A program made the translations under genes and the position numbers. From NCBI RefSeq assembly GCF_000478885.1, contig NC_022567.1:806001-870000 (forward strand): DNA of 64,000 nt. Reading direction: 5' to 3'. This DNA is from Adlercreutzia equolifaciens DSM 19450. GTDB taxonomy: Bacteria > Actinomycetota > Coriobacteriia > Coriobacteriales > Eggerthellaceae. Shown here piece by piece: positions 18,351-26,357 of the stretch (position 1 is the first letter of the stretch; every line of letters starts with the position of its first letter). Below the pieces are notes generated by a model. It had not been told where the DNA came from, made no database searches, and saw only the letters and a list, made by a program, of their open reading frames with translations.

Positions 18351-18950
18351 GTGGCGCGCGGTATGGCTCCGAGAATCCACGAGCGCACCCGCGACCGCGT
18401 GAGCGCGGTGCAGGTGCTCTATACGAGCGAGCTGACGGGGAAATCGCCCAGCGAGCTGCTCGATTGCGGGCTGTGCCTGGTGGCTCGCGAGGCTCCCGCC
18501 GATGAGGCCGAAGCCGCCGAGGCGGGCGCGTTCGGCCGCATCGAGGAGGGGACGCTGACCGACTACGCCTTGGCGCTCATCCACGGCGTGGAGGCGAACC
18601 AGGCTCAGGTGGACGAGCGTATTGAAGCGGCGTCCGAGAACTGGGCGCTCTCCCGCATGCCCATCGTGGACCGCTCCATTCTGCGCTTGGCCGTCTTCGA
18701 GATGTTCAACTGCGACGACGTGCCGGTGTCCGTTTCCATCAACGAGGCGGTGGAGCTGGCCAAGGGCTTCGGCGGCGAGGACGATTCGCCGCGCTTCGTG
18801 AATGGCGTGCTGGGACGCATCGCGCGTTCTATGGAAGGCGATGGCGCGGGCGCGGTCGGGGTGGCCGGGGCTGATGCTGCTGCCGCCGGCCCGGTGGATG
18901 CCCTGGTGGGCGCCTCGGGCGCGGCCGCCTGTGTGCAGGTGGGGGTGTAG
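18351..18950 (+). CDS. nusB: Transcription antitermination factor NusB
   Basis: A 199-residue all-helical protein that joins NusE (S10) on boxA RNA during rRNA transcription. The N-terminal RVSAVQVLYTSEL and the later WALSRMPIVDRSILRLAVFEM, VPVSVSINEAVELAKGF and FVNGVLGRIAR are the family landmarks. The last 35 residues are an alanine/glycine/valine-rich tail not found in typical NusB. The start is the GTG at 18351 directly after the Asp23 stop, or possibly the ATG 12 bases on. It lies in the carboxylase-dxs operon. Confidence 0.93.
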   Translation: MARGMAPRIHERTRDRVSAVQVLYTSELTGKSPSELLDCGLCLVAREAPADEAEAAEAGAFGRIEEGTLTDYALALIHGVEANQAQVDERIEAASENWALSRMPIVDRSILRLAVFEMFNCDDVPVSVSINEAVELAKGFGGEDDSPRFVNGVLGRIARSMEGDGAGAVGVAGADAAAAGPVDALVGASGAAACVQVGV

Positions 18951-18955
18951 GCGCC

Positions 18956-19249
18956 ATGGCCGACGAGCAGGGTCGCACCTTCGAGGACGTGCACGAGCGT
19001 CTTTCCGAGATCGTTGACGAGGTGTCCGCCGAGGACATCTCGCTGGACGACGCCTTGAAGTTGTACGAGGAGGCCGTGAAGCTGGGCCTTTCCGCGTGCG
19101 ACTTGTCCGAGCAGGACTTGGACGCGTTTCTGGCGACGGAAGAGGAAGGCGAGTCTTCCCCGGCTGAGGAGGGCGGCGCAAGCACCGCCCCTACGGGTTC
19201 AGCCGGCACGCCGTCTTCCGCTGACGCGCCCGTGCCCGGCGAGGCCTAA
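18956..19249 (+). CDS. xseB: Exodeoxyribonuclease VII small subunit
   Basis: A 97-residue protein. The first 60 residues match XseB: TFEDVHERLSEIVDEVS, then ISLDDALKLYEEAVKLG with the final helix. XseB subunits coat the XseA nuclease that degrades single-stranded DNA. xseA, normally the gene just before, is absent here: nusB ends only five bases upstream. The tail from about residue 62 is low-complexity, and its DNA contains the palindrome GGGCGG..CCGCCCCTACGGG typical of dispersed intergenic repeats. The tail probably arose from a repeat insertion. Confidence 0.88.
   Translation: MADEQGRTFEDVHERLSEIVDEVSAEDISLDDALKLYEEAVKLGLSACDLSEQDLDAFLATEEEGESSPAEEGGASTAPTGSAGTPSSADAPVPGEA
19171..19197 (+). 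repeat. Repeat-like palindrome inside the xseB tail
   Basis: GGGCGG at 19171-19176 pairs with CCGCCC at 19185-19190 and is followed by CTACGGG. The layout equals that of the tandem palindromes at 37906-38040, which end in GCCCCTACGGG. It encodes residues of the non-conserved XseB tail. Confidence 0.45.
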
Positions 19250-19261
19250 AGGAAACCGCTC

Positions 19262-21136
19262 ATGGACGTCCCCCGCATACTTGATGCTATCAGCTCGCCG
19301 GCCGATTTGAAGGTGCTCGACAACGAGGAGCTGGCCATTCTCGCCCGCGAGATCCGCCAGGAGATCGTCGCCACCACCTCGGTCACCGGGGGACATGTGG
19401 CGTCGTCTTTGGGCGCCGTGGACATCATCGTGGCCCTGGAGAGCCTGCTCGACATGCCGCGCGACCGCGTGGTGTTCGACGTGGGGCACCAGGCCTACGC
19501 CCACAAACTGCTCACCGGCCGGCGCGAGGCGTTCAAAACCCTGCGCACCTACGGTGGCCTTTCCGGCTTCACCAAGCCATCGGAGAGCCCTTACGACGTG
19601 CACCCGTCGGGTCACGCGTCCGACTCGCTTTCCATCGCCACGGGTCTCGCGAAGGCGCGGCAGCTGAAGGGTACCGACGAGAAGGTGGTGGCCCTCATAG
19701 GCGACGCGTCGCTCGCCGGCGGCATGGCCTTCGAGGCGCTGAACTACATGGGCAACGAGCAGCTGCCGCTCGTCGTCATCTTGAACGACAACGAGATGTC
19801 CATCTCTCGCAACGTGGGCGCCCTCATGAAGCATCTGGGCAACATCCGCGCCAACAGCCATTACCGCGAGGCGCGCGAGGGTCTGCAGGCGGCCATGGAG
19901 CAGGGCGGTCCTGCGGCCCGCGGACTGCTCGGCTTCGGCAAGAACATGAAGGAATCCCTCAAGCAGATGGTGATTCCCCATACCATGATCTACGAATCGC
20001 TCGGCATTGTGTGCACCGCTCCCATCGACGGCCACAACATCGCCGAGCTGCGCGACGTTTTGTCGCTCGTGTTGGAAATGGACGGCCCGGCGCTTGTGCA
20101 CGTGGTCACGCGGAAAGGGGAGGGCTACGAGCCTGCCCGCCGCGATCCCGAGGCGTTTCATGGCACCGGCCCCTACGATATTGCCACGGGCCGCGCGTTG
20201 AAGAAGCCCGGGCGCGCCCCCAGCTACACCGAGGTCTTCGGCGCGGCGCTCGCCGACGAGGCGGCCAACGATGCGGATGTGGTGGCCATCACGGCGGCCA
20301 TGACCGGCGGCACGGGGTTGAAGACCTTCGCGGCGGAGTTCCCCTCGCGTTTTGTGGACGTGGGCATTGCCGAGGAGCAGGCGGTGGGCATGGCGGCCGG
20401 CCTCTCATCGGGCGGCAAGAAGCCCGTGGTGGCGCTGTACTCCACCTTCATGCAGCGAGCCGTGGACCAGATGATCATCGATGTGGCCCTGCCCGAGGCC
20501 AACGTCGTGTTCGCCTTCGATCGCGCGGGCCTGGTGGGCGATGATGGCCCCACGCACCACGGCGTCTTCGACATGGTGTACACGCGCATGGTGCCGAACA
20601 TGCGGGCGCTCGCGCCCTCCGACGAGGCGGAGCTCGTGCACGCCCTGCACACGGCGCTCATTTTGGAAGGCCCCGTGTCGCTGCGCTACCCGCGCGGCGA
20701 GGCCGAGGGTGCGCCGTTGCCGGATGTGCCGGAAATCTTGGAAGTGGGGAAGTCCCGCATGGTGCGCGAGGGGGACGACGTGGCCCTGCTCGCCTTCGGT
20801 CGCATGGTGGGCCAAGCCCGCGCCGCCGCCGAGCTGCTGTCCGCCGAGGGCATCGAGTGCCGCGTGGTGGACATGCGCTGGGTGAAGCCGCTCGACGAGG
20901 AGGCCATCGCCGCTGCGGCGGCCTGTCGTTTGGTGGTCACGGTGGAAGAGGGCGTCATCGCGGGAGGCGCCGGCGAGGGCGTGTTGGAAGTGCTGGCCCG
21001 CCAGGGTGCCACGACGCCTGCCGTCACGTTGGGCATCCCCGACCGCTTCATCGGCCAGGGCCCCGTGTCCCAGCTCTTCGCCGACCTCGGCCTGAACGCC
21101 GAGGGCATCGCCGCCACCGTGCGCGAGGCGCTGTGA
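19262..21136 (+). CDS. dxs: 1-Deoxy-D-xylulose-5-phosphate synthase
   Basis: A 624-residue thiamine-diphosphate enzyme that condenses pyruvate with glyceraldehyde 3-phosphate, the first step of the MEP isoprenoid pathway. Residues around VTGGHVASSLGAVDIIVAL, DVGHQAYAHKLLTGR and the ThDP motif GDASLAGG..NDN are present. The second domain has FVDVGIAEEQAVGMAAGL, DRAGLVGDDGPTHHG and the C-terminal VVTVEEGVIAGGAG. The length is standard. It begins 12 bases after xseB and is the last gene of the operon, converging with an acetyltransferase gene. ispA, often between xseB and dxs, is missing here. Confidence 0.96.
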   Translation: MDVPRILDAISSPADLKVLDNEELAILAREIRQEIVATTSVTGGHVASSLGAVDIIVALESLLDMPRDRVVFDVGHQAYAHKLLTGRREAFKTLRTYGGLSGFTKPSESPYDVHPSGHASDSLSIATGLAKARQLKGTDEKVVALIGDASLAGGMAFEALNYMGNEQLPLVVILNDNEMSISRNVGALMKHLGNIRANSHYREAREGLQAAMEQGGPAARGLLGFGKNMKESLKQMVIPHTMIYESLGIVCTAPIDGHNIAELRDVLSLVLEMDGPALVHVVTRKGEGYEPARRDPEAFHGTGPYDIATGRALKKPGRAPSYTEVFGAALADEAANDADVVAITAAMTGGTGLKTFAAEFPSRFVDVGIAEEQAVGMAAGLSSGGKKPVVALYSTFMQRAVDQMIIDVALPEANVVFAFDRAGLVGDDGPTHHGVFDMVYTRMVPNMRALAPSDEAELVHALHTALILEGPVSLRYPRGEAEGAPLPDVPEILEVGKSRMVREGDDVALLAFGRMVGQARAAAELLSAEGIECRVVDMRWVKPLDEEAIAAAAACRLVVTVEEGVIAGGAGEGVLEVLARQGATTPAVTLGIPDRFIGQGPVSQLFADLGLNAEGIAATVREAL

Positions 21137-21166
21137 TAGCGCCGTTCGCGCTCGTGCCGATCTGGA

Positions 21167-21832
21167 TTAGACCAGCTTCTTCTCCATGATGTAGTCGTCC
21201 ATGATGTAGCCGTCGCCGATGTCGGTTTCCACGGCGTCGATGACCTCAAAGCCCTTGGCTTTGTAGGCGCGGATGGCCATCTCGTTGTGCTTGTTCACCG
21301 TGAGGTAGAGGGCGTCCAGGCCGCGCTCGCGGGCGAGGCGCTCGTAGAAGCGGATGGTGGCCGAGCACAGGCCCTCGCCGCGGTGCTCCTTCAGCAGGTA
21401 GATCTTCGAGATGAAGAAGCGGTTCGTGTCCGCCTCCACGTGTCCGCCGGTGTAGCCGACGATGCGGGGGACGGCGGCGGTGCGGGCGAAATCCTCGGTG
21501 TCGCGGGCCAGCTCGCCGTCGCGGTCGGATTCGATGTCGTCGTTGACGCGGCCGGCTACGGTGTCGCCTTGGTCGTGGATGTCGGCGCCGTGCGTCGCCG
21601 CGCCCAGCTCGTGGGGCGTTTCGTCCTCGTGCTGCATGATGAAGAAGTACTCGTAGCCATTGTCGGCGATGTCGGTGCGGAAGGCATTCAGGCTCTGGAA
21701 CTTCTCCACCATGTAGTCGGTTTGCGCTTGGCCGATGATGGCCGGCCAGTACTCGTTCCAAATATGGTAGGCCATATGGGCCAGGGCCTCGACCTCTTCG
21801 TCGCGCTCGACCTGTCGAAATGTAACGCTCAT
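21167..21832 (-). CDS. GNAT-family N-acetyltransferase with an acidic insertion
   Basis: A 221-residue GNAT acyltransferase. MSVTFRQVERDEEVEALAHM opens the fold, FFISKIYLLKEHRGEGLCSA holds the acetyl-CoA loop (here R-G-E-G-L-C), and LYLTVNKHNEMAIRAYKAKG is the C-terminal signature. Between strands two and four lies an additional acidic stretch of about 45 residues (DIHDQGD to RDTEDFA) that common GNATs lack. I start at the ATG at 21832, which has GGAAGG upstream; the longer frame runs into an intergenic repeat. The acceptor is unknown. Confidence 0.88.
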   Translation of the reverse strand: MSVTFRQVERDEEVEALAHMAYHIWNEYWPAIIGQAQTDYMVEKFQSLNAFRTDIADNGYEYFFIMQHEDETPHELGAATHGADIHDQGDTVAGRVNDDIESDRDGELARDTEDFARTAAVPRIVGYTGGHVEADTNRFFISKIYLLKEHRGEGLCSATIRFYERLARERGLDALYLTVNKHNEMAIRAYKAKGFEVIDAVETDIGDGYIMDDYIMEKKLV

Positions 21833-21873
21833 GGGTGCATCCTTCCGCGTCGTGACAAAACTTTTCGAAAAAG

Positions 21874-22025
21874 TGGTCACAAAATCGAGTTCTGGGTTTT
21901 CTTTACGGGAGATATGACCCAATTAACGGCTGCGAGCCTGCGCAATATAGCGTTTGGCGATATATCCCTCTTGTTCTCATGCTGCCTTGAGGCCTGCAAA
22001 AACCCAGAACTCGATTTTGTGACCA
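21874..22025. repeat. Inverted repeat with perfect 27-base arms
   Basis: The arms 21874-21900 and 21999-22025 are exact reverse complements (core CAAAATCGAGTTCTGGG) and are separated by 98 bases of A/T-richer sequence. The total of 152 bases with long perfect ends and no coding frame fits a miniature inverted-repeat element. It sits just upstream of the acetyltransferase start. Confidence 0.85.
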
Positions 22026-22248
22026 AATCGCGCCGATTTTTTGCAAGGGCAGCGCTGCCATTGTAATGCTTCGGCGGTTCGTGACGGGACGCGCGGGCAT
22101 TTGTTTCCGCCCAGTAACAAGGATTGGTCGCCAGTGTTAACACTTATTTTTGAGGGGGTTAACAATCATCGTTGAGCGCGCGGGTCACCAGGTGCCGTGG
22201 AACAATCGGGTTGTCCTTGCCGTTGGGCACCTTGGGCGACAAGGGGTG

Positions 22249-22293
22249 GGGAGGCCCGCGCGGTGCGGCGCGCGGCGCCTCCCGACCTCTTTT
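22249..22293 (+). promoter_or_regulatory. GC-rich hairpin in the amtB leader, possible attenuator
   Basis: GGGAGGC at 22249-22255 pairs with GCCTCCC at 22277-22283, with further C/G pairing inside. A CTCTTTT run ends at about 22293, roughly 40 bases before the amtB ATG. It could be an intrinsic terminator or attenuator in the leader. No known riboswitch consensus was recognised. Confidence 0.45.
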
Positions 22294-22331
22294 CGCCGAG
22301 GGCCCGCGAACTGTGAAAGGGGTTGATCGCG

Positions 22332-23657
22332 ATGATTGACACCGGTTCCACCGGGTTCATGCTCGTCTGCGCCATGCTGGTGCTGCTCATGACGCCCGGA
22401 CTCGCCTTCTTCTACGGAGGCCTCTCCCGCCGCAAGAACGTCGTGAACACCATGGTGATGGTGTTCGGCGTGCTCGGCATCGTCGGGGTGGTTTGGGTCG
22501 TGTGCGGCTGGTCGTTCGCCTACGGCGGCGACGGGTCGCTGCCGTTCTTCGGCGGCTTCGACCAGATCGGGTGCTTGGGCGCCGTGAACGACATGGTGGC
22601 CGAGGCCGAGGGCACGCCCGATGCCTTCGCGGTGCTGTCCGGCCAGGGTGCGCTGGCCAATGACCCGGAGCTGGCAGCGGGCTACCCGGCCATCATCGAC
22701 ATCGTCTTCCAAATGGCCTTCGCCATGATCACCTGCGCCATCATCACGGGTGCTGTGGCCGGGCGCATGAAGTTCGGCGCCGTGTGCGCGTTCGTGGCCG
22801 TGTGGGTCGTCGTGGTGTACGCGCCGCTGGCGCACATGGTGTGGGGCGGCGACGGCTCGCTCATCGGCGACATGATCGGGGCCTTGGACTTCGCCGGCGG
22901 CGACGTGGTGCACATCTCCTCGGGCCTCACCGGGCTCATCCTGTGCCTCATGCTGGGGCGTCGCAAGGGGTTCGCCGTGCTGTCCTACCGTCCCCACAAC
23001 GTGCCGTTCGTGGCCCTGGGCGCGGCGCTTCTGTGGTTCGGCTGGTTCGGCTTCAATGCCGGCAGCGAGTTCGCGGCCGACGGCGTGGCCGGGCTCGCGC
23101 TGCTGAACACCGTGGCGGCCAGCGCGGCCGGCGTGCTCTCCTGGATGCTTACCGAGCGCATCACGGTGGGGAAGTGCACGCTCGTCGGCGCGGCGACGGG
23201 CCTGGTGGCCGGTCTTGTGGTCATCACCCCGGCGGCCGGGTTCGTGGAGCCCTGGGCGGCGATCGTCATGGGGCTGATCGTGAGTCCCATCGTGTATTGG
23301 GCCATCTCCCAGGCTAAGCGGCGCCTCGGCTACGACGACGCGCTGGACGCCTTCGGCTGCCACTGCGTCGGCGGCATCGTGGGCGGTATCCTCACGGGCC
23401 TGTTCTGCGTGCCCGGGCTCTCCTGGACCGAGCACGGCGGCCTGCTGTACACGGGCGACTGGTCGCTTCTGGGAGCGCAGGTGCTGGGCATTCTGGTGAC
23501 TATCGCCTTCGTGGCCATCGCCGATGTGGTGCTCGGGCTCATCATCAAGGCGTGCTTTGCAGGCAGCCTGCGCGTGAGCGCCGAGGACGAGGCGGCGGGG
23601 CTCGACGTGGCCGTCCATGGCGAATCAGCCTACCCGGCCTACCTGGGCCTGGACTAA
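22332..23657 (+). CDS. amt: Ammonium transporter
   Basis: A 441-residue polytopic protein with the eleven-helix Amt/MEP/Rh pattern. It moves ammonium or ammonia across the cytoplasmic membrane. The start MIDTGSTGFMLVCAMLVLLM and the next segment TPGLAFFYGGLSRRKN are diagnostic. The twin pore histidines are in GGDVVHISSGLTGL and GCHCVGGIVGGILTG. I use the ATG at 22332; a TTG nine bases earlier also has a site (AAAGGGG). A PII gene follows, the usual partner that plugs the channel when nitrogen is plentiful. Confidence 0.95.
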   Translation: MIDTGSTGFMLVCAMLVLLMTPGLAFFYGGLSRRKNVVNTMVMVFGVLGIVGVVWVVCGWSFAYGGDGSLPFFGGFDQIGCLGAVNDMVAEAEGTPDAFAVLSGQGALANDPELAAGYPAIIDIVFQMAFAMITCAIITGAVAGRMKFGAVCAFVAVWVVVVYAPLAHMVWGGDGSLIGDMIGALDFAGGDVVHISSGLTGLILCLMLGRRKGFAVLSYRPHNVPFVALGAALLWFGWFGFNAGSEFAADGVAGLALLNTVAASAAGVLSWMLTERITVGKCTLVGAATGLVAGLVVITPAAGFVEPWAAIVMGLIVSPIVYWAISQAKRRLGYDDALDAFGCHCVGGIVGGILTGLFCVPGLSWTEHGGLLYTGDWSLLGAQVLGILVTIAFVAIADVVLGLIIKACFAGSLRVSAEDEAAGLDVAVHGESAYPAYLGLD

Positions 23658-23707
23658 AGGTTCCGTTCGCCCTGCGGGACGAACGGACCGGCCGACGCTG
23701 CGGATCC

Positions 23708-23796
23708 GACAGGCACCTGCCCTTGCCCCTTGTTTTGGGCTCGGCGTTGCGCGAAGGCAACTTGGCCCAAAGGCGGGGCAATTGCAGGCACCTGTC
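23708..23796 (+). repeat. Long imperfect hairpin between amt and the PII gene
   Basis: Eighty-nine bases fold on themselves. GACAGG (23708) pairs with CCTGTC (23791), TTGCCCC (23723) with GGGGCAA (23775), TTTTGGGC (23733) with GCCCAAAG (23765), and CGTTGC (23745) with GCAAC (23757). It lies in the 192-base spacer of an otherwise co-directional pair and has no trailing T run, so it may set relative expression or message stability. Confidence 0.65.
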
Positions 23797-23849
23797 GAAC
23801 CCTCGCTGACTTTGCCAAGAAAGTTGGATGGTGCAAATAGGAGGATATT

Positions 23850-24188
23850 ATGAAACGAGTAACGGCTATTGTGCGGCCCGAGAAGATGGAGCCGCTGAAG
23901 GACGCCCTGTTCGCGGCCGACGTGAAGGGTATGACCATCTCGCAGGTGCACGGCTGCGGCGCCCAGCACGGCTGGAGCGAGTACGTGCGCGGCACCGAGG
24001 TGATGCTGAACATGGTGCCGAAGGTGAAGTTCGAGGTGGTGGTGGAAGACGACGCGGTGGACGCGCTGGTGGACACCATCGTGGGCGCCGCCCGCACCGG
24101 CGAGGTGGGCGACGGCAAGATCTTCGTGGCGCCCGTGGAGGAAGTGGTGCGCATCCGCACCGGCGAGCGGGGCGCGTCGGCGGTGTAG
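23850..24188 (+). CDS. PII nitrogen regulatory protein
   Basis: A 112-residue PII trimer subunit that senses 2-oxoglutarate and ADP/ATP and regulates the ammonium channel. VTAIVRPEKMEPLKDAL starts the fold, GCGAQHGWSEYVRGTEVM is the T-loop, KVKFEVVVEDDAVD follows, and VGDGKIFV is the B-loop. Residue 51 at the T-loop tip is valine, where enteric GlnB/GlnK have the uridylylated tyrosine. Control by uridylylation at that site is therefore excluded. The gene lies 192 bases behind amt, as in the classical amtB-glnK pair. AGGAGG is upstream of the ATG. Confidence 0.95.
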   Translation: MKRVTAIVRPEKMEPLKDALFAADVKGMTISQVHGCGAQHGWSEYVRGTEVMLNMVPKVKFEVVVEDDAVDALVDTIVGAARTGEVGDGKIFVAPVEEVVRIRTGERGASAV

Positions 24189-24239
24189 GCCAAGATGCGG
24201 TACAATCTCGCCGAAACAAGTTGCGAGAAAGGAACCGGC

Positions 24240-24500
24240 ATGCACACCTACATTCCCCGCGGCGTCTGCTCCCGCCAGATCGATGTGGAGCTGGACGGCG
24301 ACACCATCAAGAGCGTCCAGTTCACCGGCGGCTGCGATGGCAACTTGAAGGCCATCTCCAAGTTGGTGACCGGCCAGAATGTCGACGACATCGTCGCCAT
24401 GATGGAGGGTCACACCTGCGGGCGGCGCTCCACCTCCTGCGTCGACCAAATGACCAAGGCCATCCGCGAGGCTCAAGCGAAGGCCGCCGATCAGGCGTAA
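24240..24500 (+). CDS. TSCPD-domain protein (TIGR03905-like)
   Basis: An 86-residue protein consisting of one TSCPD-type domain. This domain is also found at the C-terminus of adenosylcobalamin-dependent ribonucleotide reductases and as a stand-alone protein. The cysteines lie in PRGVCSRQI, FTGGCDGNL, HTCGRRSTSCVDQ, spaced as in that family and suggestive of metal binding. I start at the ATG at 24240 (AAAGGAACC upstream), since earlier codons do not fit the domain. A strong terminator follows. The function of the stand-alone form is unknown. Confidence 0.82.
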   Translation: MHTYIPRGVCSRQIDVELDGDTIKSVQFTGGCDGNLKAISKLVTGQNVDDIVAMMEGHTCGRRSTSCVDQMTKAIREAQAKAADQA

Positions 24501-24543
24501 GGTATCGGCTGTATGCCTAATCGCCCGAATGAGGCAAGTTCCA

Positions 24544-24575
24544 GGGCCCGGATGTTTCATCCGGGCCCCCCTTTA
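24544..24575 (+). terminator. Terminator after the TSCPD gene
   Basis: A perfect 11-base stem (GGGCCCGGATG and its complement) around a TTT loop at 24544-24568 is followed by CCCTTTA. It ends the amt-PII-TSCPD group. Confidence 0.85.
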
Positions 24576-24631
24576 TGTCGTAAGCTAGCCTTTAAGCCAG
24601 GGTTGCAAGAGCTCTTCTGGGAAACGTGTTG

Positions 24632-24901
24632 TCACCAGGCAGCACGCTGGTGGACGAGGCCGAGCACGGTGACGCGGTCGGCCTCGTCTTCGTAGAAGAT
24701 AACGATATCGAAGGGGCCGACGGGGATTTTGCGCACGCCTTCGCCGTACTCGTATGCGAGGGCGGCCGCCACGTCGGTCGACCCCATGCTGGGTATCGTC
24801 GGCAGAATCTCGATGATCTTGAGGATGTCATCGAGAACTTTGTCCGACAGAACGATCCCCAAATCCTCCTCGAAGCCCTCGGAGATGCGCACTTCGGCCA
24901 T
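24632..24901 (-). CDS. RelE/ParE-superfamily toxin
   Basis: An 89-residue protein with the size and strand-helix order of RelE/ParE toxins: VRISEGFEEDLGIVL, a helical middle, then the C-terminal KIPVGPFDIVIFYEDEADRVTVLGLVHQRAAW. The last part is typical of the family, where a basic and aromatic C-terminus does the mRNA cutting or gyrase binding. Its ATG overlaps the stop of the upstream antitoxin gene (TGATG). The molecular target cannot be told from sequence. Confidence 0.82.
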   Translation of the reverse strand: MAEVRISEGFEEDLGIVLSDKVLDDILKIIEILPTIPSMGSTDVAAALAYEYGEGVRKIPVGPFDIVIFYEDEADRVTVLGLVHQRAAW

Positions 24902-25209
24902 CAGAGCCCCCGCTTCTCGCGAATGCGGGCGACGAAACCATCGACATCGGTGGTGAAACGCCCCTCCTCGATATCGCGCTTGCCGCGTCGGAGAACGAAT
25001 TCCATCTCCGCTTCGTAGCGAGCGTCTTCACGGGCTTGCTTGAGCTCTCGATCGAATATCTCTTCGGAGCAGAACACGTAAGCGCCGTTGCCGTTCTCGG
25101 TGATGTAGACGACTTGGCGATCGGCCACGTCCTTTACCTCGCGTTGGCGCGAGGCGAGGGCGGTAGACGAATAGATGGAGCCTTTGGGGGCAACCATGGC
25201 GTACCTCAT
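24901..25209 (-). CDS. Antitoxin partner of the RelE/ParE toxin
   Basis: A 102-residue protein. The first half (AMVAPKGSIYSSTAL to VKDVADRQVVYITENGNGAYVF) resembles the Phd/YefM-type DNA-binding fold that many type II antitoxins use for autoregulation. The second half is highly charged and helical (EEIFDRELKQAREDARYEAE), suited to wrap the toxin. The stop overlaps the toxin start by one base, the classical antitoxin-first arrangement. The start ATG at 25209 has only a weak AGGAA upstream; a second in-frame ATG is at 25197. Confidence 0.78.
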   Translation of the reverse strand: MRYAMVAPKGSIYSSTALASRQREVKDVADRQVVYITENGNGAYVFCSEEIFDRELKQAREDARYEAEMEFVLRRGKRDIEEGRFTTDVDGFVARIREKRGL

Positions 25210-25310
25210 TTCCTAGGATTTAGCTAGGTTGATCATATCACGCTTTCAGTAGGAAATTCTACAAGATATCATATTGGTGATAAAAGGAAAGTTCCCTTAT
25301 AGAAAAGGCC

Positions 25311-26357
25311 TTACAGCATCATGAACAGCTTGGCCAAGGCCCAGCCGATGAAGCCGCAGCAGGGGAAGGTGAGCACCCAGGCCCATACCATGCGGCGGGC
25401 GACGCCCCAGTTCACGCGGCGGAAGCTCTTCGATGCGCCCACGCCCATGATGGAGGCGGTGGAGCAGTGGGAGGTGGAGACGGGCATGCCGGTCATTGAG
25501 GCCACGAACAGCGTGATCACGGTAGAGATGGAGGCCGCCACGCCCTGGTACTTCTCCAGCGAGACCATGTCCATGGCCACCGATTTGATGATGCGCTTGC
25601 CGCCGAGCAGCGTGCCCAGAGACATTGCCGCCGAGCAGATGATCATGAGCCACAGGGGGAAGTCGGTGGCGCCGCTTGTCTCCATGCCGAAGGCGAGCGC
25701 GATGCCCAAAAGTCCGATGGACATGAACTTCTGCCCGTCCTGGGCGCCGTGGAGGAACGACAGCGCGCAGGCGCAGATGTCCTGCAGCACCATGCACACT
25801 TTGTTGCCGCGCTGGCGGTTGACGCGGGAGAAGAGAAACTCGATGATCTTGGTGGTCGCCATGCCGAGGATGAAGCCGCCCACCAGCGAGAACACCATGC
25901 CGTAGATGACGAGCATCCACTCGGAGAGCACGACACCGGCCAGCCCGTTCAGCGCGATGGCCCCGCCGGTGACGCCGGCGATGAGCGAGTGGGACTTGCT
26001 GGCGGGGATGCCCCAGAACCAGCAGAAGACGCCCCAGCCGATAGAGCCTATCATGGCGGCTATGAGCGCGAGGAGCGCCTGGTGGGTGTTGCCGGAGAAG
26101 TCGACCATGTTGAACATGGTGTGGGCCACGGCGGTGGAGATGTAGGTCATGCCCACCAGGCCCACGAAGTTGAACACGGCGGCCAGCGCGAGCGCCGCGC
26201 CGGGGGTGAGACAGCGGGTGGAGACCGCGCTGGCGATGGCGTTGGGGGCGTCGGTGGCGCCCGAGATGATGGTCACACCGATGACCAGCGCCAGAATGCC
26301 GAGCAGGACCGGATGGTCTCCTGCCTGCGAGAGGAACACCGAAAGAGTCAATTCCAT
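25311..26357 (-). CDS. PiT-family inorganic phosphate transporter
   Basis: A 348-residue polytopic permease. PiT proteins move metal-phosphate with a proton or sodium ion. The two repeated halves are visible: SGATDAPNAIASAVSTRCLTP with PASKSHSLIAGVTGG in the first, and GMPVSTSHCSTASIMGVG in the second. The length is short for the family but includes both signatures. No PhoU-like gene is adjacent. The gene is divergent from the S1 gene and downstream, on the same strand, of nothing else, so it is likely monocistronic. Confidence 0.93.
   Translation of the reverse strand: MELTLSVFLSQAGDHPVLLGILALVIGVTIISGATDAPNAIASAVSTRCLTPGAALALAAVFNFVGLVGMTYISTAVAHTMFNMVDFSGNTHQALLALIAAMIGSIGWGVFCWFWGIPASKSHSLIAGVTGGAIALNGLAGVVLSEWMLVIYGMVFSLVGGFILGMATTKIIEFLFSRVNRQRGNKVCMVLQDICACALSFLHGAQDGQKFMSIGLLGIALAFGMETSGATDFPLWLMIICSAAMSLGTLLGGKRIIKSVAMDMVSLEKYQGVAASISTVITLFVASMTGMPVSTSHCSTASIMGVGASKSFRRVNWGVARRMVWAWVLTFPCCGFIGWALAKLFMML

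Larger units (their letters stand above)
21833..22331. other. Long divergent gap: inverted repeat plus amtB leader
   Basis: No gene is seen in these 499 bases. The left half is occupied by the 27-base inverted repeat listed separately. The right half should hold the amtB promoter and leader, including a GC-rich hairpin at 22249-22283. Confidence 0.6.

Noticed and set aside
22323..22331. TTG start for the ammonium transporter.
   Set aside because: Possible, but the ATG at 22332 gives the typical N-terminus of the family.
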